Of a stretch of 64,000 bases of DNA, positions 36,718 through 45,894 are shown in pieces (position 1 is the first letter of the stretch; every line of letters starts with the position of its first letter). The DNA comes from Bacteroidia bacterium (GTDB lineage: Bacteria > Bacteroidota > Bacteroidia > 2-12-FULL-35-15), in contig JAEUTU010000043.1 in assembly GCA_016786925.1 (NCBI GenBank), positions 43,365 to 107,364 of the forward strand. The letters run 5' to 3'. Below the pieces are notes generated by a model. It saw nothing but the letters and a program-made list of their open reading frames with translations, was not told where the DNA came from and did not search any database. The position numbers were made by a program, and so were the translations under genes.

Positions 36718-36746
36718 AGAGGGGACAGCAGTCCCCTCTTTTATTT
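36718..36746 (+). promoter_or_regulatory. attenuator-like hairpin in the rimP leader
   Basis: A perfect 9-bp stem AGAGGGGAC / GTCCCCTCT with an AGCA loop is followed by TTTATTT. It lies between the promoter (36658-36689) and ATG 36756. It has the form of an intrinsic terminator but stands before the first gene, so it is a candidate for transcription attenuation of rimP-nusA-infB. Confidence 0.6.
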
Positions 36747-36755
36747 CTCAAACCT

Positions 36756-37220
36756 ATGATCACAAAAGAGAAAATAGAAAAACTGGTAGAAGAGAAAATT
36801 GCGGAGGGAAGCAATTTCATCGTAGATGTAACTGTTAAGCCCGGCAATAAGATCTTTATCCTGATCGATAATATGAATGGTTTACCTATATCTGATTGTG
36901 TGGCGGTAAGCAGACATGTGGAATCGAGTTTAGACCGTGAGCAGGAAGATTTCGAACTGAATGTATCATCTCCGGGCTTGGATCAGCCGTTCAAAGTGCT
37001 AAAACAGTACGAAAAGAACATCGGAAAATATGTGGATGTAAAAACGAAAGAAAACCAAAAATTATCAGGTAAATTAATTTCTGCTGATGAGAATGGGATT
37101 GTGATCGAAACAAAAAGCACCGAGCGTATAGAAGGTAAAAAAGGAAAACAATTACTAATAAATAATATCAATTTAACATTTAATCAAATCAAAGAAACGA
37201 AAGTTGTAATATCATTTTAA
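36756..37220 (+). CDS. rimP: ribosome maturation factor RimP
   Basis: ATG at 36756 is chosen because the upstream TTG (36687) overlaps the -7 box and would translate the leader hairpin. The 154-aa protein has the RimP N-terminal domain (FIVDVTVKPGNKIFILID, CVAVSRHVESSLDRE, FELNVSSPGLDQPF) and an SH3-like C-terminal domain. It assists 30S subunit assembly. It lies 15 bp before nusA in the standard rimP-nusA-infB order. Confidence 0.92.
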   Translation: MITKEKIEKLVEEKIAEGSNFIVDVTVKPGNKIFILIDNMNGLPISDCVAVSRHVESSLDREQEDFELNVSSPGLDQPFKVLKQYEKNIGKYVDVKTKENQKLSGKLISADENGIVIETKSTERIEGKKGKQLLINNINLTFNQIKETKVVISF

Positions 37221-37235
37221 TTAACACTTAAAACA

Positions 37236-38486
37236 ATGGAAAGCATCAATTTAATTGAATCGTTCTCAGAATTCAAAGAGATTAAGAACATCGACAGACC
37301 AACATTAATGAGCATCATCGAAGATGTGTTTCGTAGTATGCTAATTAAAAAATATGGTTCAGAAGATAATTTTGATATCATCGTAAACCCTGATCGTGGA
37401 GATATAGAGATCTGGCATAACCGTGAAGTAGTAGATGATGAATTTGCTGAAGATAGTTTTGATTATGATGAAGCAAAACACATCGGTTTATCTGCTGCGA
37501 AAAAAATTGATGAGGATCTGGAGATCGGTGAAGAAATCACTACACCTGTAAAATTGGATGATTTCGGAAGACGTGCGGTATTGGCTGTTCGTCAGAACCT
37601 TGTTTCTAAGATCTTAGAATTAGAGAAAGATGGTATCTACAAAAAATACAAAGAGCGTGTTGGTGAGATCATGACCGGTGAGGTTTACCAGATCTGGAAA
37701 AAAGAATTATTGATCCTGGATGAAGATGGAAATGAATTGTTATTGCCAAAATCAGAACAAATTCCTTCTGATTTCTACAAAAAAGGCGATACGATCCGTG
37801 CGGTGGTTCAACGCGTAGAAATGAAAAATAACTCTCCTGTTATTATCCTTTCCCGTACATCACCTGCTTTCTTAGAGCGCTTATTTGAATTAGAAGTTCC
37901 GGAAGTTTTTGACGGTTTGATCACGATTAAAAAGATCGTTCGTGAGCCGGGTGAAAGAGCTAAAGTAGCTGTTGAATCATATGACGACAGAATTGATCCG
38001 GTTGGAGCTTGTGTTGGTATGAAAGGTTCACGTATCCATGGTATCGTTCGTGAGTTACGCAATGAGAACATTGACGTGATCAACTACACAGGTAATGCAC
38101 AATTATTTATTACACGTGCCTTAAGTCCTGCAAAGATCACTTCTGTTAAAATTGACGATGAGAACAAACGTGCAGAAGTATATTTAAAACCTGACCAAGT
38201 TTCATTAGCAATTGGGAAGGGTGGACATAATATCAAATTAGCCGGAAAATTAACCGGATATGAGATCGATGTTTACCGTGATACAGATGTAGATGTAGAG
38301 GACGTTGACTTAGAAGAATTTGCAGATGAGATCGAAAGCTGGATCCTTGATGAATTAAAAGCGATTGGATGTGATACAGCAAAATCAGTATTGGAACTTT
38401 CAGTAGATGAATTAGTAAAACGTACCGACCTTGAAGAAGAAACTATCAAAGAAGTACGCAATATTTTACAGGCAGAATTCGAGTAA
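37236..38486 (+). CDS. nusA: transcription termination/antitermination factor NusA
   Basis: The 416-aa protein has the RNA-polymerase-binding N-terminal domain (1-125), an S1 domain (about 135-200), KH1/KH2 (about 235-350) with GACVGMKGSRIHGIVRELRNE and IGKGGHNIKLAGKLTG, and a single helical C-terminal module. It modulates pausing, termination and antitermination. A 12-bp-stem hairpin separates it from infB. NusA commonly influences its own operon; the leader hairpin at 36718 is a plausible site. Confidence 0.95.
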   Translation: MESINLIESFSEFKEIKNIDRPTLMSIIEDVFRSMLIKKYGSEDNFDIIVNPDRGDIEIWHNREVVDDEFAEDSFDYDEAKHIGLSAAKKIDEDLEIGEEITTPVKLDDFGRRAVLAVRQNLVSKILELEKDGIYKKYKERVGEIMTGEVYQIWKKELLILDEDGNELLLPKSEQIPSDFYKKGDTIRAVVQRVEMKNNSPVIILSRTSPAFLERLFELEVPEVFDGLITIKKIVREPGERAKVAVESYDDRIDPVGACVGMKGSRIHGIVRELRNENIDVINYTGNAQLFITRALSPAKITSVKIDDENKRAEVYLKPDQVSLAIGKGGHNIKLAGKLTGYEIDVYRDTDVDVEDVDLEEFADEIESWILDELKAIGCDTAKSVLELSVDELVKRTDLEEETIKEVRNILQAEFE

Positions 38487-38506
38487 TCAACGACTCTTGC
38501 TTAATA

Positions 38507-38539
38507 ATACCGTTTACAGACAAAGTTTGTAAACGGTAT
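38507..38539 (+). promoter_or_regulatory. 12-bp hairpin between nusA and infB, no U-run
   Basis: ATACCGTTTACA (38507-38518) and TGTAAACGGTAT (38528-38539) form a perfect 12-bp stem with a 9-nt loop. The sequence after it (CAATAAAAACG) is not a terminator tail. It could be an RNA-processing or stability site, or a read-through element. Confidence 0.55.
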
Positions 38540-38566
38540 CAATAAAAACGATTTTTAAAATAAAAT

Positions 38567-41404
38567 ATGTCAGATAACAAAGTACAACGATTAAGTAAAG
38601 TTGCCAAAGAATTTAATGTTAGTGTTGGAACTATATTAGATTTTTTAAAGAGCAAAAACATCGCTATTGAAAATAGCCCAATGGCTAAGGTCACAGAAGA
38701 TGTGTATGCCGTTCTAATGAAGGAGTATCAGAGTGAGAAAGCCGCAAGGGAAGAAGCTGAAAAAGTTTCGAATATTACGCGTGCTAAAAAAGAAACGGTT
38801 GTTTTGGATGAAGAGATCAAAAAACCGGAAACTCCTAAAAAAGAAGAAGAAGAGATCATTATCAAGAACATCCAAACGGTAGAAACGCCTGTTGCAAAAG
38901 CAGAAGAAAAGCCTGCTAAAACAACGAAAAAAGCGGCAAAGAAAGAAGAAGAAGCGGATGATGTGATCAAAGCAAAAGCAGAGAGCGATGTAAAACTGAA
39001 AGTTGTTACGAAGATCGATCTGGATTCTCTTAATTCTAAAACAAAGCCGGGAAAAAAATCAAAAGAAGAAAAAGAAGAAGAGAAAAAAGCAAAAACGACT
39101 ACAAAAGGAAAAGCAAAAAGTAAAAAGGCGGAAGAAGAAGTTGAAGAAGAAAAAGTAGAAACAGCAACTCCTGTTGCTGAAGAAAAAGCTCCGGAAGTAA
39201 TTACTCCGGAACCGGCTAAAGAAGACTTCTACGAAACAAAAGTTGAGAAGTTAGAAGGACCGAAAATTATGGGTAAGATCGAATTACCTGTAAAAGATGA
39301 TAAGAAAAAACCGGTTGCATCATCCTCTGCCAACAATGCATTTGATGACAAGAAGAAAAAGCGTAAACGTATCAAGAAAAGCTTTGGTGGAACAACCATT
39401 GGTGACTCTGTAAATCCGGGAACATCTTCGGATAACAAAGACAGACCGAGATTTAACCAAGGTGCAGGAAAAGGAAAATTCCAAAAACACCAAAAAGCAG
39501 AATTAACTCCTGATGAAATTCAGGCGCAGATCAAAGAAACATTAGCACGTTTAAGTGGTGGTGGTAAATCAAAAGCTTCCAAACACAGACGTTTGAAACG
39601 TGATGCTGTTAGTGAGCGTTTACAAGAAGAAGCAGAATTACAAGAAGCAGAAAAGAAGATCATTAAAGTAACGGAGTTCGTTTCGGCTAATCAGTTGGCT
39701 CAAATGATGAACATCTCTGTAAACGAGATCATCTCTACTTGTATGAGTCTAGGAATGTTCGTATCCATCAACCAACGTTTGGATGCTGAAACCATTGCGA
39801 TCGTTGCTGAAGAGTTTGGTTACAAACTTGAGTTCGTTAGTGTTGAAGTACAAGAAGCGATCAAAGAAGAAGAAGACAAACCGGAAGATCTATTATCACG
39901 TTCACCAATTGTAACGGTGATGGGTCACGTTGACCATGGTAAAACATCATTATTGGATTATATCCGTAAAGCGAATGTAATTGCCGGTGAGGCGGGTGGT
40001 ATCACTCAGCACATTGGTGCTTACAATGTGAAATTAGAGAACGGTAAAACAATTACCTTCCTGGATACTCCCGGTCACGAAGCCTTTACAGCAATGCGCG
40101 CACGTGGTGCCAAGGTAACAGATATTGCGATCATTGTGGTTGCTGCCGATGATAGTGTAATGCCTCAAACAGTGGAGGCTATCAATCACGCGCAAGCTGC
40201 AGGTGTTCCTATTGTAATTGCGATCAACAAGATCGATAAGCCGGGTGCAAATCCGGATAAGATCCGTGAAGCATTAGCGAACATGAATATTTTAGTTGAA
40301 GAGTGGGGTGGAAAATATCAGTGTCAGGAGATCTCAGCAAAAATGGGAAAAAACATTGATGTGTTGTTAGACAAAGTATTATTGGAAGCAGAAATGTTGG
40401 ATCTGAAAGCAAATCCAAACAAGAATGCAAGTGGTACTGTTATCGAATCTGAGCTTGACAAAGGAAGAGGATATGTAAGTACCATCCTTGTAGAAACAGG
40501 AACATTACATGTTGGTGATATTGTATTAGCAGGTTGTTTCAGTGGTAAAGTAAAAGCTTTACATAACGAACGTGGACAAGTAGTAAAAGCTGCAGGTCCG
40601 GCCATGCCGGTGATCCTATTGGGATTAAGCGGTGCACCACAAGCAGGTGATAAATTCCATGTAATGACCGATGAGCGTGAAGCACGTGAGATCGCTGCAA
40701 AACGTTTACAATTACAACGTGAACAAGGTATCCGTACTCAAAAACACATTACGCTTGATGAGATCGGAAGACGTTTGGCGATCGGTGATTTCAAAGAATT
40801 AAATGTGATCGTGAAAGGTGACGTGGATGGATCAGTAGAAGCATTAGCCGATTCATTACAAAAACTTTCTACTGATAAAGTACAAGTGAAGATCGTTCAC
40901 AAAGCTGTGGGTGCGATCAGTGAATCGGATGTATTGTTAGCTTCTGCTTCCAATGCGATCATTGTCGGATTCCAGGTTCGTCCTTCACAAAGTGCACGTA
41001 AGATCGCTGAAACAGAACAGATCGATATCCGTTTATACTCCATTATCTACAAAGCGATTGAAGAGATCAAAGCTGCGATGGAAGGTATGCTTGCTCCTGA
41101 ATTTGAGGAGAAAGTGGTATGTAACATTGAGATCCGTGAGGTATTCAACATTACGAAAGTGGGTACCATTGCCGGATGTTATGTATTAGACGGTAAAGTA
41201 ACACGTAATACCAAAGTTCGTATCATCCGTGATGGTATTGTTGTTCATGATGGATCTTTAGGTTCATTGAAACGTTTCAAAGACGATGTAAAAGAAGTAA
41301 ACAAAGGCTTTGAGTGTGGATTGAACATCGAAGGATTCAACGATATCAAAGTTGGAGATATCATTGAAGGATATGAAATGGTAGAGATAAAAGCTAAATT
41401 ATAA
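38567..41404 (+). CDS. infB: translation initiation factor IF-2
   Basis: The 945-aa protein has an N-terminal IF2-N-like helical module (about 4-50), a long disordered Lys/Glu/Ala-rich region (about 60-340), a second IF2-N domain (about 365-425), the GTPase domain starting at Gly453 ([24 protein letters not shown]) and the C-terminal domains II, III and IV, the last binding fMet-tRNA. The large size is normal for Bacteroidota. It is the last gene of the operon and is followed by a terminator. Confidence 0.96.
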   Translation: MSDNKVQRLSKVAKEFNVSVGTILDFLKSKNIAIENSPMAKVTEDVYAVLMKEYQSEKAAREEAEKVSNITRAKKETVVLDEEIKKPETPKKEEEEIIIKNIQTVETPVAKAEEKPAKTTKKAAKKEEEADDVIKAKAESDVKLKVVTKIDLDSLNSKTKPGKKSKEEKEEEKKAKTTTKGKAKSKKAEEEVEEEKVETATPVAEEKAPEVITPEPAKEDFYETKVEKLEGPKIMGKIELPVKDDKKKPVASSSANNAFDDKKKKRKRIKKSFGGTTIGDSVNPGTSSDNKDRPRFNQGAGKGKFQKHQKAELTPDEIQAQIKETLARLSGGGKSKASKHRRLKRDAVSERLQEEAELQEAEKKIIKVTEFVSANQLAQMMNISVNEIISTCMSLGMFVSINQRLDAETIAIVAEEFGYKLEFVSVEVQEAIKEEEDKPEDLLSRSPIVTVMGHVDHGKTSLLDYIRKANVIAGEAGGITQHIGAYNVKLENGKTITFLDTPGHEAFTAMRARGAKVTDIAIIVVAADDSVMPQTVEAINHAQAAGVPIVIAINKIDKPGANPDKIREALANMNILVEEWGGKYQCQEISAKMGKNIDVLLDKVLLEAEMLDLKANPNKNASGTVIESELDKGRGYVSTILVETGTLHVGDIVLAGCFSGKVKALHNERGQVVKAAGPAMPVILLGLSGAPQAGDKFHVMTDEREAREIAAKRLQLQREQGIRTQKHITLDEIGRRLAIGDFKELNVIVKGDVDGSVEALADSLQKLSTDKVQVKIVHKAVGAISESDVLLASASNAIIVGFQVRPSQSARKIAETEQIDIRLYSIIYKAIEEIKAAMEGMLAPEFEEKVVCNIEIREVFNITKVGTIAGCYVLDGKVTRNTKVRIIRDGIVVHDGSLGSLKRFKDDVKEVNKGFECGLNIEGFNDIKVGDIIEGYEMVEIKAKL

Positions 41405-41416
41405 TCAAATAACATC

Positions 41417-41452
41417 AAAAAAATCCCCTTCGAAATTCGAAGGGGATTTTTT
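41417..41452. terminator. bidirectional terminator after infB
   Basis: AAAAAATCCCCTTCG pairs with CGAAGGGGATTTTTT. The right-hand T-run overlaps the stop region of the convergent MORN gene, so it serves both strands. Confidence 0.88.
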
Positions 41453-42203
41453 ATTTCTTTAATTCATCGTTTTTGTATTGTTCTGTTTTGATGACTTTGC
41501 CTTCCTCATCAAACTCTTTCCAGACACCTTCCTTCTTCCCTTTCACGTATTTGCCTGTAATCTTCAGCTTTCCAAATTCTGTGTATTCTTTATACTCTCC
41601 TTCTTCTAAATTATTTTTCATGAACACTTCTGAATTGGTATTCCCGTTTTTATAAAATGTTTTCTGCATTCCTTCCAGATTGCCATCTTTATAATTATAC
41701 AGCACACTTACACTTCCTTCCTGATAATACCATTTGGTTGTACCATCTCTGAGATCGTTCTTAAATGTGCCTTCTTCCTGAATAGTTCCTTCGGTATAAT
41801 ATACTTTTTTCATCCCATTGATCTTCCCCATTTTGTATTCGATCTTACTTTTTAAACGCCCACCCGAACTGTAAGATGAGCATATTCCATTTAATGTATC
41901 ATTCGTATAGGAATCTGTTTGATACACAAATCCGGTTTTATCGATCATTACTGAAACACCATTCTTTTTCCCGTTCTTATACTCTTCAATGTTACTGATG
42001 ATCCCATTGGAATAATAGCCGGTCCAGGAGCCTGTTTTCAGGCCATTTTCATAATGCCCGTACCAATCGATCTGATTATTCTTCTCTTTCCATAAACCCA
42101 CTTTTAATCCTTTTGCATCTACTTTATTAGTATCTGCAACATTTCCTGCTATCATCCCGAAAGCAGAAAAAAAGATAGCGATAGATAAAATTACTTTTTT
42201 CAT
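41451..42203 (-). CDS. secreted MORN-repeat protein (smaller paralogue)
   Basis: The 250-aa protein has a signal peptide (ends GMIAGN) and about nine MORN-type units (GLKTGSWTGYYSNG, DLRDGTTKWYYQEG, GKKEGVWKEFDEEG). It is the same repeat family as the protein at 1300-3030. The repeats are less regular and include Thr/Ser substitutions. The function is unknown. A TAATTTTG box lies 26 bp upstream. It converges on infB. Confidence 0.82.
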   Translation of the reverse strand: MKKVILSIAIFFSAFGMIAGNVADTNKVDAKGLKVGLWKEKNNQIDWYGHYENGLKTGSWTGYYSNGIISNIEEYKNGKKNGVSVMIDKTGFVYQTDSYTNDTLNGICSSYSSGGRLKSKIEYKMGKINGMKKVYYTEGTIQEEGTFKNDLRDGTTKWYYQEGSVSVLYNYKDGNLEGMQKTFYKNGNTNSEVFMKNNLEEGEYKEYTEFGKLKITGKYVKGKKEGVWKEFDEEGKVIKTEQYKNDELKK

Positions 42204-42228
42204 AGAATTGATTTTAATGATAACATTA

Positions 42229-42236
42229 CAAAATTA
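42229..42236 (-). promoter_or_regulatory. -7 box TAATTTTG for the MORN gene
   Basis: CAAAATTA on the plus strand gives an exact TAnnTTTG match on the minus strand. It overlaps the end of corA. No -33 TTG is seen. Confidence 0.3.
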
Positions 42237-43310
42237 CAACCATTTTTTCTTTCTGAAATAGATCAATAACGATCCCATAATAATGATCATCACCGCCCAG
42301 GTAAGAGGATATCCCCATTTAGAATGAAGCTCGGGCATAAATTCGAAATTCATTCCATACACTCCGGCAATAAATGTAACGGGAACAAAAACCGTTGTGA
42401 TGATCGTTAACACTTTCATCACCTCATTCATTTTATTGCTAACGCTGGAAAGATAAATATCCATCATACCGGAGAGGAGATCGCGGTATGTCTCCACGGT
42501 ATCGATCACACGAATAGAATGATCATGCACATCGCGAAGGTAGAGATCTGTACTTGGCTTTATTAATTCTGTTTCGCTGCGTTCCATATTATTGACCAAT
42601 TCACGCATCGGCCATACAGCCTTACGGATATAGATCATCTCACGTTTCAACTGATGCAGTTGCTGAAGCGTTGCTTTGGTTGGCTCATTCATCAGATCCT
42701 CTTCCAATACTTCTATTCGATCTCCAATTTTTTCAAGAATAGAAAAATACACATCCACCACAGCATCCAAGAGCGCATACGCTAAATAATCAGCACCCAT
42801 TTTCCGGATCCTTCCTTTTCCCTGTCTCAAACGATTTCTGATATAATCAAAGGCGTCTCCTCCTGTTGCTTCCTGAAAAGAGATCACCATGCCATCCATC
42901 AATACCACAGCTAACTGTTCGGAATGAGTGGCTCCATTTTCATGTGTGACCATTTTCATAATGGATACCACATAATTCTCGTAATCTTCGAATTTGGCCC
43001 GCTGATTAGGATTTACAATATCTTCCAGTGTTAATGGATGTATATTAAAACGCTTTCCGATTGCTTCAATGAGCTCTGCATTATGAATACCATCTACATT
43101 GATCCATTTCACCATTCCATTCTGCACATGATCCATACATTCCGAAAGATCATAAAATTCTTTCTCAATAAAGTCTGTTTCATTGTATTCGATCAAAGAG
43201 ATCTTAACCCGCTCATCGCGTGTTTGACCCGAATACACAATTGTTCCGGGAGGTGCACCCACCTTATGATTTCTTTTTTTCATGCTAAATGGATTAATGC
43301 TCTTCATCAT
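42234..43310 (-). CDS. corA: CorA-family magnesium/cobalt transporter
   Basis: The protein is 358 aa from ATG 43310; ATG at 43307 or 43283 are alternatives because the first 17 bp overlap rsmI. It has a large cytoplasmic funnel domain and two C-terminal membrane helices, with the selectivity motif YGMNFEFMPE between them and the basic end YFRKKKWL. It transports Mg2+ (possibly Co2+ or Ni2+). It is translationally coupled to rsmI. Confidence 0.92.
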   Translation of the reverse strand: MMKSINPFSMKKRNHKVGAPPGTIVYSGQTRDERVKISLIEYNETDFIEKEFYDLSECMDHVQNGMVKWINVDGIHNAELIEAIGKRFNIHPLTLEDIVNPNQRAKFEDYENYVVSIMKMVTHENGATHSEQLAVVLMDGMVISFQEATGGDAFDYIRNRLRQGKGRIRKMGADYLAYALLDAVVDVYFSILEKIGDRIEVLEEDLMNEPTKATLQQLHQLKREMIYIRKAVWPMRELVNNMERSETELIKPSTDLYLRDVHDHSIRVIDTVETYRDLLSGMMDIYLSSVSNKMNEVMKVLTIITTVFVPVTFIAGVYGMNFEFMPELHSKWGYPLTWAVMIIIMGSLLIYFRKKKWL

Positions 43311-44004
43311 CTTCCTCCTCTTCTTTCTTTTTAGATGGTTTAATACCTTCTATAACCATTACGATCTCACCTTTGATGGTCTTCGCTTTAAAATGATCCA
43401 ATAACTCTTGTAATGTTCCTCTTTTATTTTCCTCATACATTTTAGTCAACTCTCTTGAAACAGAAGCTTTCCTGTCCGCTCCGAAAAATTCAATGAATTG
43501 CTCCAATGCTTTTACCAAGCGGTGTGGCGATTCATAAAACACCATGGTACGATGCTCATTGACCAAAGATTTGATCTTTGTTTGACGACCTTTTTTTTGA
43601 GGCAAAAAGCCTTCAAAACAAAATGTATCACAAGGCAAACCGGAGTTTACTAAAGCAGGAACAAATGCGGTTGCACCCGGCAAACATTCCACTTCTATTC
43701 CATTGGCAATACACTCGCGAACCAGTAAAAATCCGGGATCAGAAATGCCTGGAGTTCCTGCATCTGTTACCAAAGCTATCTTTTCACCATTCGCAATACG
43801 TTCTGCGATCATCGCCACTGTTTTATGTTCATTGTGCTGATGATGTGCAAACAAACGCTTTTCTATCCCTAAATGTCTAAGCAAATTACCACTGGTGCGG
43901 GTATCTTCTGCCAGGATCACATCTACTTCTTTCAATATACGTATTGCTCGTAGTGTAATATCTTCGAGATTTCCGATCGGTGTTGGGACGATGTATAGTT
44001 TCAA
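43294..44004 (-). CDS. rsmI: 16S rRNA (cytidine1402-2'-O)-methyltransferase
   Basis: The start is a TTG codon at 44004: the reading frame upstream has no ATG before a stop near 44065, and translation from TTG gives MKLYIVPTPIGNLEDITLRA, the exact conserved N-terminus. The 236-aa SAM enzyme also shows ILAEDTRTSGNLLRHLGI, VTDAGTPGISDPG and LPGATAFVPALVNSGLP. It ends in an acidic tail (KKKEEEEDDEEH). It modifies C1402 in the ribosomal decoding centre. Confidence 0.92.
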   Translation of the reverse strand: MKLYIVPTPIGNLEDITLRAIRILKEVDVILAEDTRTSGNLLRHLGIEKRLFAHHQHNEHKTVAMIAERIANGEKIALVTDAGTPGISDPGFLLVRECIANGIEVECLPGATAFVPALVNSGLPCDTFCFEGFLPQKKGRQTKIKSLVNEHRTMVFYESPHRLVKALEQFIEFFGADRKASVSRELTKMYEENKRGTLQELLDHFKAKTIKGEIVMVIEGIKPSKKKEEEEDDEEH

Positions 44005-44005
44005 G

Positions 44006-44074
44006 TTTAAAGTTTTAAAGTTAAAGTACTGTACGTTGGAATTCAGACTTAATTTTTCATAAAATTAAGATTCC
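44006..44074. repeat. TTTAAAGT-type iterations and a hairpin upstream of rsmI
   Basis: GTTTAAAGTTTTAAAGTTAAAG (44005-44026) is an imperfect tandem of an 8-mer. It is followed by an imperfect hairpin (44038-44074) with a 9-bp inner stem CTTAATTTT / AAAATTAAG and outer GGAAT / ATTCC. The inner stem ends in a TCAT loop. This is the spacer into which the DUF559 element lies. Confidence 0.5.
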
Positions 44075-44083
44075 AAATTAAAT

Positions 44084-44482
44084 CTATTCCCCCTTAAAAA
44101 GGGGGCTAGGGGGATTATTGATATTTTGAACAATCCATATTTCAATCTCCCTAATTACACTATTTATATCTTTCTTTACTTGGATATCACTAAATCGTAA
44201 AAATGTTAATCCAAGTTTTTCTAATTCCTTTTGGCGAATTAAGTCTTTTTGATAGTTATTATCATGACTAGAACCATCAACTTCAATTACCAAATTTAGC
44301 CTTTTACAATAAAAATCAACAATATAGTTACCGAGAGGTTTTTGACGATTAAATTTATATCCCATAATATTTCCAGCTCTTATCTTTTGCCATAAAAGAA
44401 CCTCTGATAGAGTAGAGTTATTTCTTAAAGCTCGAGAATTCGCTTTTAATTTCAAATTATATTCTACAAATGCCCTTTTCAT
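44084..44482 (-). CDS. DUF559 endonuclease-like protein within inverted repeats
   Basis: The 132-aa protein matches DUF559, a PD-(D/E)xK nuclease-fold family related to Vsr. Visible signatures are LRNNSTLSEVLLWQKIR, KPLGNYIVDFYCKRLNLVIEVDGSSH (Asp and Glu of the putative active site) and RQKELEKLGLTFLRF. The last residues (NNPPSPLFKGE) and the region just before ATG are encoded by or touch the flanking 32-bp inverted repeats. Activity is unproven. It stands alone between rsmI and an M28 peptidase. It may be a selfish element's enzyme; see the findings. Confidence 0.8.
   Translation of the reverse strand: MKRAFVEYNLKLKANSRALRNNSTLSEVLLWQKIRAGNIMGYKFNRQKPLGNYIVDFYCKRLNLVIEVDGSSHDNNYQKDLIRQKELEKLGLTFLRFSDIQVKKDINSVIREIEIWIVQNINNPPSPLFKGE
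44086..44117 (+). repeat. left inverted repeat of the DUF559 element
   Basis: It contains C5 (44089-44093), G5 (44101-44105), CTA and G5 (44109-44113). It encodes the last residues of the DUF559 protein and the last base of its stop codon. Confidence 0.85.
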
Positions 44483-44485
44483 TTT

Positions 44486-44517
44486 TAATCCCCCTAGCCC
44501 CCTTTTTAAGGGGGAAT
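44486..44517 (-). repeat. right inverted repeat of the DUF559 element
   Basis: The exact reverse complement of the left repeat. It ends 3 bp before the DUF559 ATG, so on the mRNA its G-rich end occupies the ribosome-binding region. Confidence 0.85.
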
Positions 44518-44621
44518 TGTTTTTTTTCCGATTTTACTACTATATCAAGCGAATGCATTTCAATTCACTATATCATTTCGCTACACTCAAAATTATTCAT
44601 TTTGCAAATGTAGGATCACTA

Positions 44622-45887
44622 TTAATTCTGTAAATAATTTCCAAATTGAGTGATCAATTTAAAGAGATCTTCAAATTCATTCAAAGGTAATGTTTCCGGC
44701 CGGTCATAAATATCATGATATGCTTTTATTCCACCCATGGTATAAATAAAGAAGGCCTTCACTCCTTTTTCAGAAAAATAATAATGATCGCTATTGGCCG
44801 CTTTCCCACGCACTTTCACATCCTTAATAAAATTGTTCTCTGTATTCATTTGCTTTAGTTTATCAAACTCTGTTTTGAACACCAATCCATTTACCACAGT
44901 TATTCCTTCCTCGCCTGTTCCCATGATATCCATGTTGAATACAAATTTTGTATTCTTAAGTGGGAAAAGTGGATGTTCAGTAAAATATTTTGATCCCAGC
45001 AAACCAACTTCTTCAGCTGCAAATGCAATAAATACGATGGAGCACTTCGGTTTATTCTCCGGCAGGGAATAATGCTTTGCTAAATTCAATAACATCGCAC
45101 AACCACTGGCATTATCATTCGCTCCGGGGAAATATACTTTTGATCCCATTTGTCCAAGATGATCGTAATGCGCAGAAAAAACGATAAAAGAATCGGGGTA
45201 AACAGAACCTTTCACATACCCAATAACATTTTGCGATTGATAATCAGGAATAAATTTATGCTGAATATCCACCTTGATCTTTTTTGCATCTTTAGGAATA
45301 ATAGAATCGACAAGCTCTATAGCCGGCACATTAAAATAATTCCATTCCAGATCATGAGTTAATTTTTTATCTGTCACATAAACTATTGGTCCTTTTGATG
45401 ATTGCATTATTGGATTTTTTTTATTCCCATCCACCATTACAGCAAACTTTTTATCCTTTTTCGGAACCTCAACAAATCCTTCTTTATTCTCCATATACTT
45501 TTTTAAAATGTACTCTCCTTTACCGGAGCCGGAGCGTTCACTCACGATGTAGTCTTTTCCAGGAACCAATTCTTTCCCATCAATAGCGATAAACATTTTA
45601 CCGGGAAAGGTATTAATTGGGAAACTGAATGTTTGATAATATGAATCAGAAAAAGATTGCAGTCCGAATTTTTGAAATTCTGATCTGATATAATTGGCCG
45701 CTATTTTATCCCCATCATTCACATAACCTCTTCCATGCATACTTTCAGAGGCCAATGTATCAACGATCTTCCGGGCATATTGATAAACCTGACCTTGAGA
45801 AAAGGAAAAGAGATTGAAAAATAAAAAGCAAAAAAGCAGGACAAATTGATTGAACAACTTTGTATGGATATATTGTCCTTTTGCCAT
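44622..45887 (-). CDS. M28-family zinc aminopeptidase, exported
   Basis: ATG at 45887 (MAKGQYIHTKLFNQFVLLFC) gives a signal peptide; a longer frame from 45983 overlaps the upstream gene and is not credible. The 421-aa protein has the M28 metal ligands: SAHYDHLGQ (His), GANDNASG (Asp), AFAAEEVGLLG (the catalytic and ligand Glu pair), FNMDIMG (Asp) and NSDHYYF (His). A PA-type insert lies before the catalytic part. It is predicted to be a periplasmic aminopeptidase. It follows the unknown gene at 45895 with a 7-bp gap. Confidence 0.88.
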   Translation of the reverse strand: MAKGQYIHTKLFNQFVLLFCFLFFNLFSFSQGQVYQYARKIVDTLASESMHGRGYVNDGDKIAANYIRSEFQKFGLQSFSDSYYQTFSFPINTFPGKMFIAIDGKELVPGKDYIVSERSGSGKGEYILKKYMENKEGFVEVPKKDKKFAVMVDGNKKNPIMQSSKGPIVYVTDKKLTHDLEWNYFNVPAIELVDSIIPKDAKKIKVDIQHKFIPDYQSQNVIGYVKGSVYPDSFIVFSAHYDHLGQMGSKVYFPGANDNASGCAMLLNLAKHYSLPENKPKCSIVFIAFAAEEVGLLGSKYFTEHPLFPLKNTKFVFNMDIMGTGEEGITVVNGLVFKTEFDKLKQMNTENNFIKDVKVRGKAANSDHYYFSEKGVKAFFIYTMGGIKAYHDIYDRPETLPLNEFEDLFKLITQFGNYLQN

Positions 45888-45894
45888 AAGATCA

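Larger units (their letters stand above)
44086..44517. mobile_element. putative DUF559 element bounded by perfect 32-bp inverted repeats
   Basis: The left repeat (44086-44117) and right repeat (44486-44517) are exact reverse complements over 32 bp. Each contains C5-TTAAAAA-G5-CTA-G5 (or its complement), so the C-arm can pair with either of two G-arms. No target duplication or classical transposase is seen. 'Mobile' is inferred from the symmetric repeats and from the related repeat at 24581-24610. Confidence 0.55.

Noticed and set aside
36575..36847. Minus-strand open frame across the rimP leader
   Set aside because: It overlaps the promoter, the hairpin and the rimP start; no coding features.
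44084..44482. DUF559 protein as a very-short-patch repair (Vsr) endonuclease
   Set aside because: There is no cytosine methyltransferase nearby and the motifs fit DUF559 better than Vsr.
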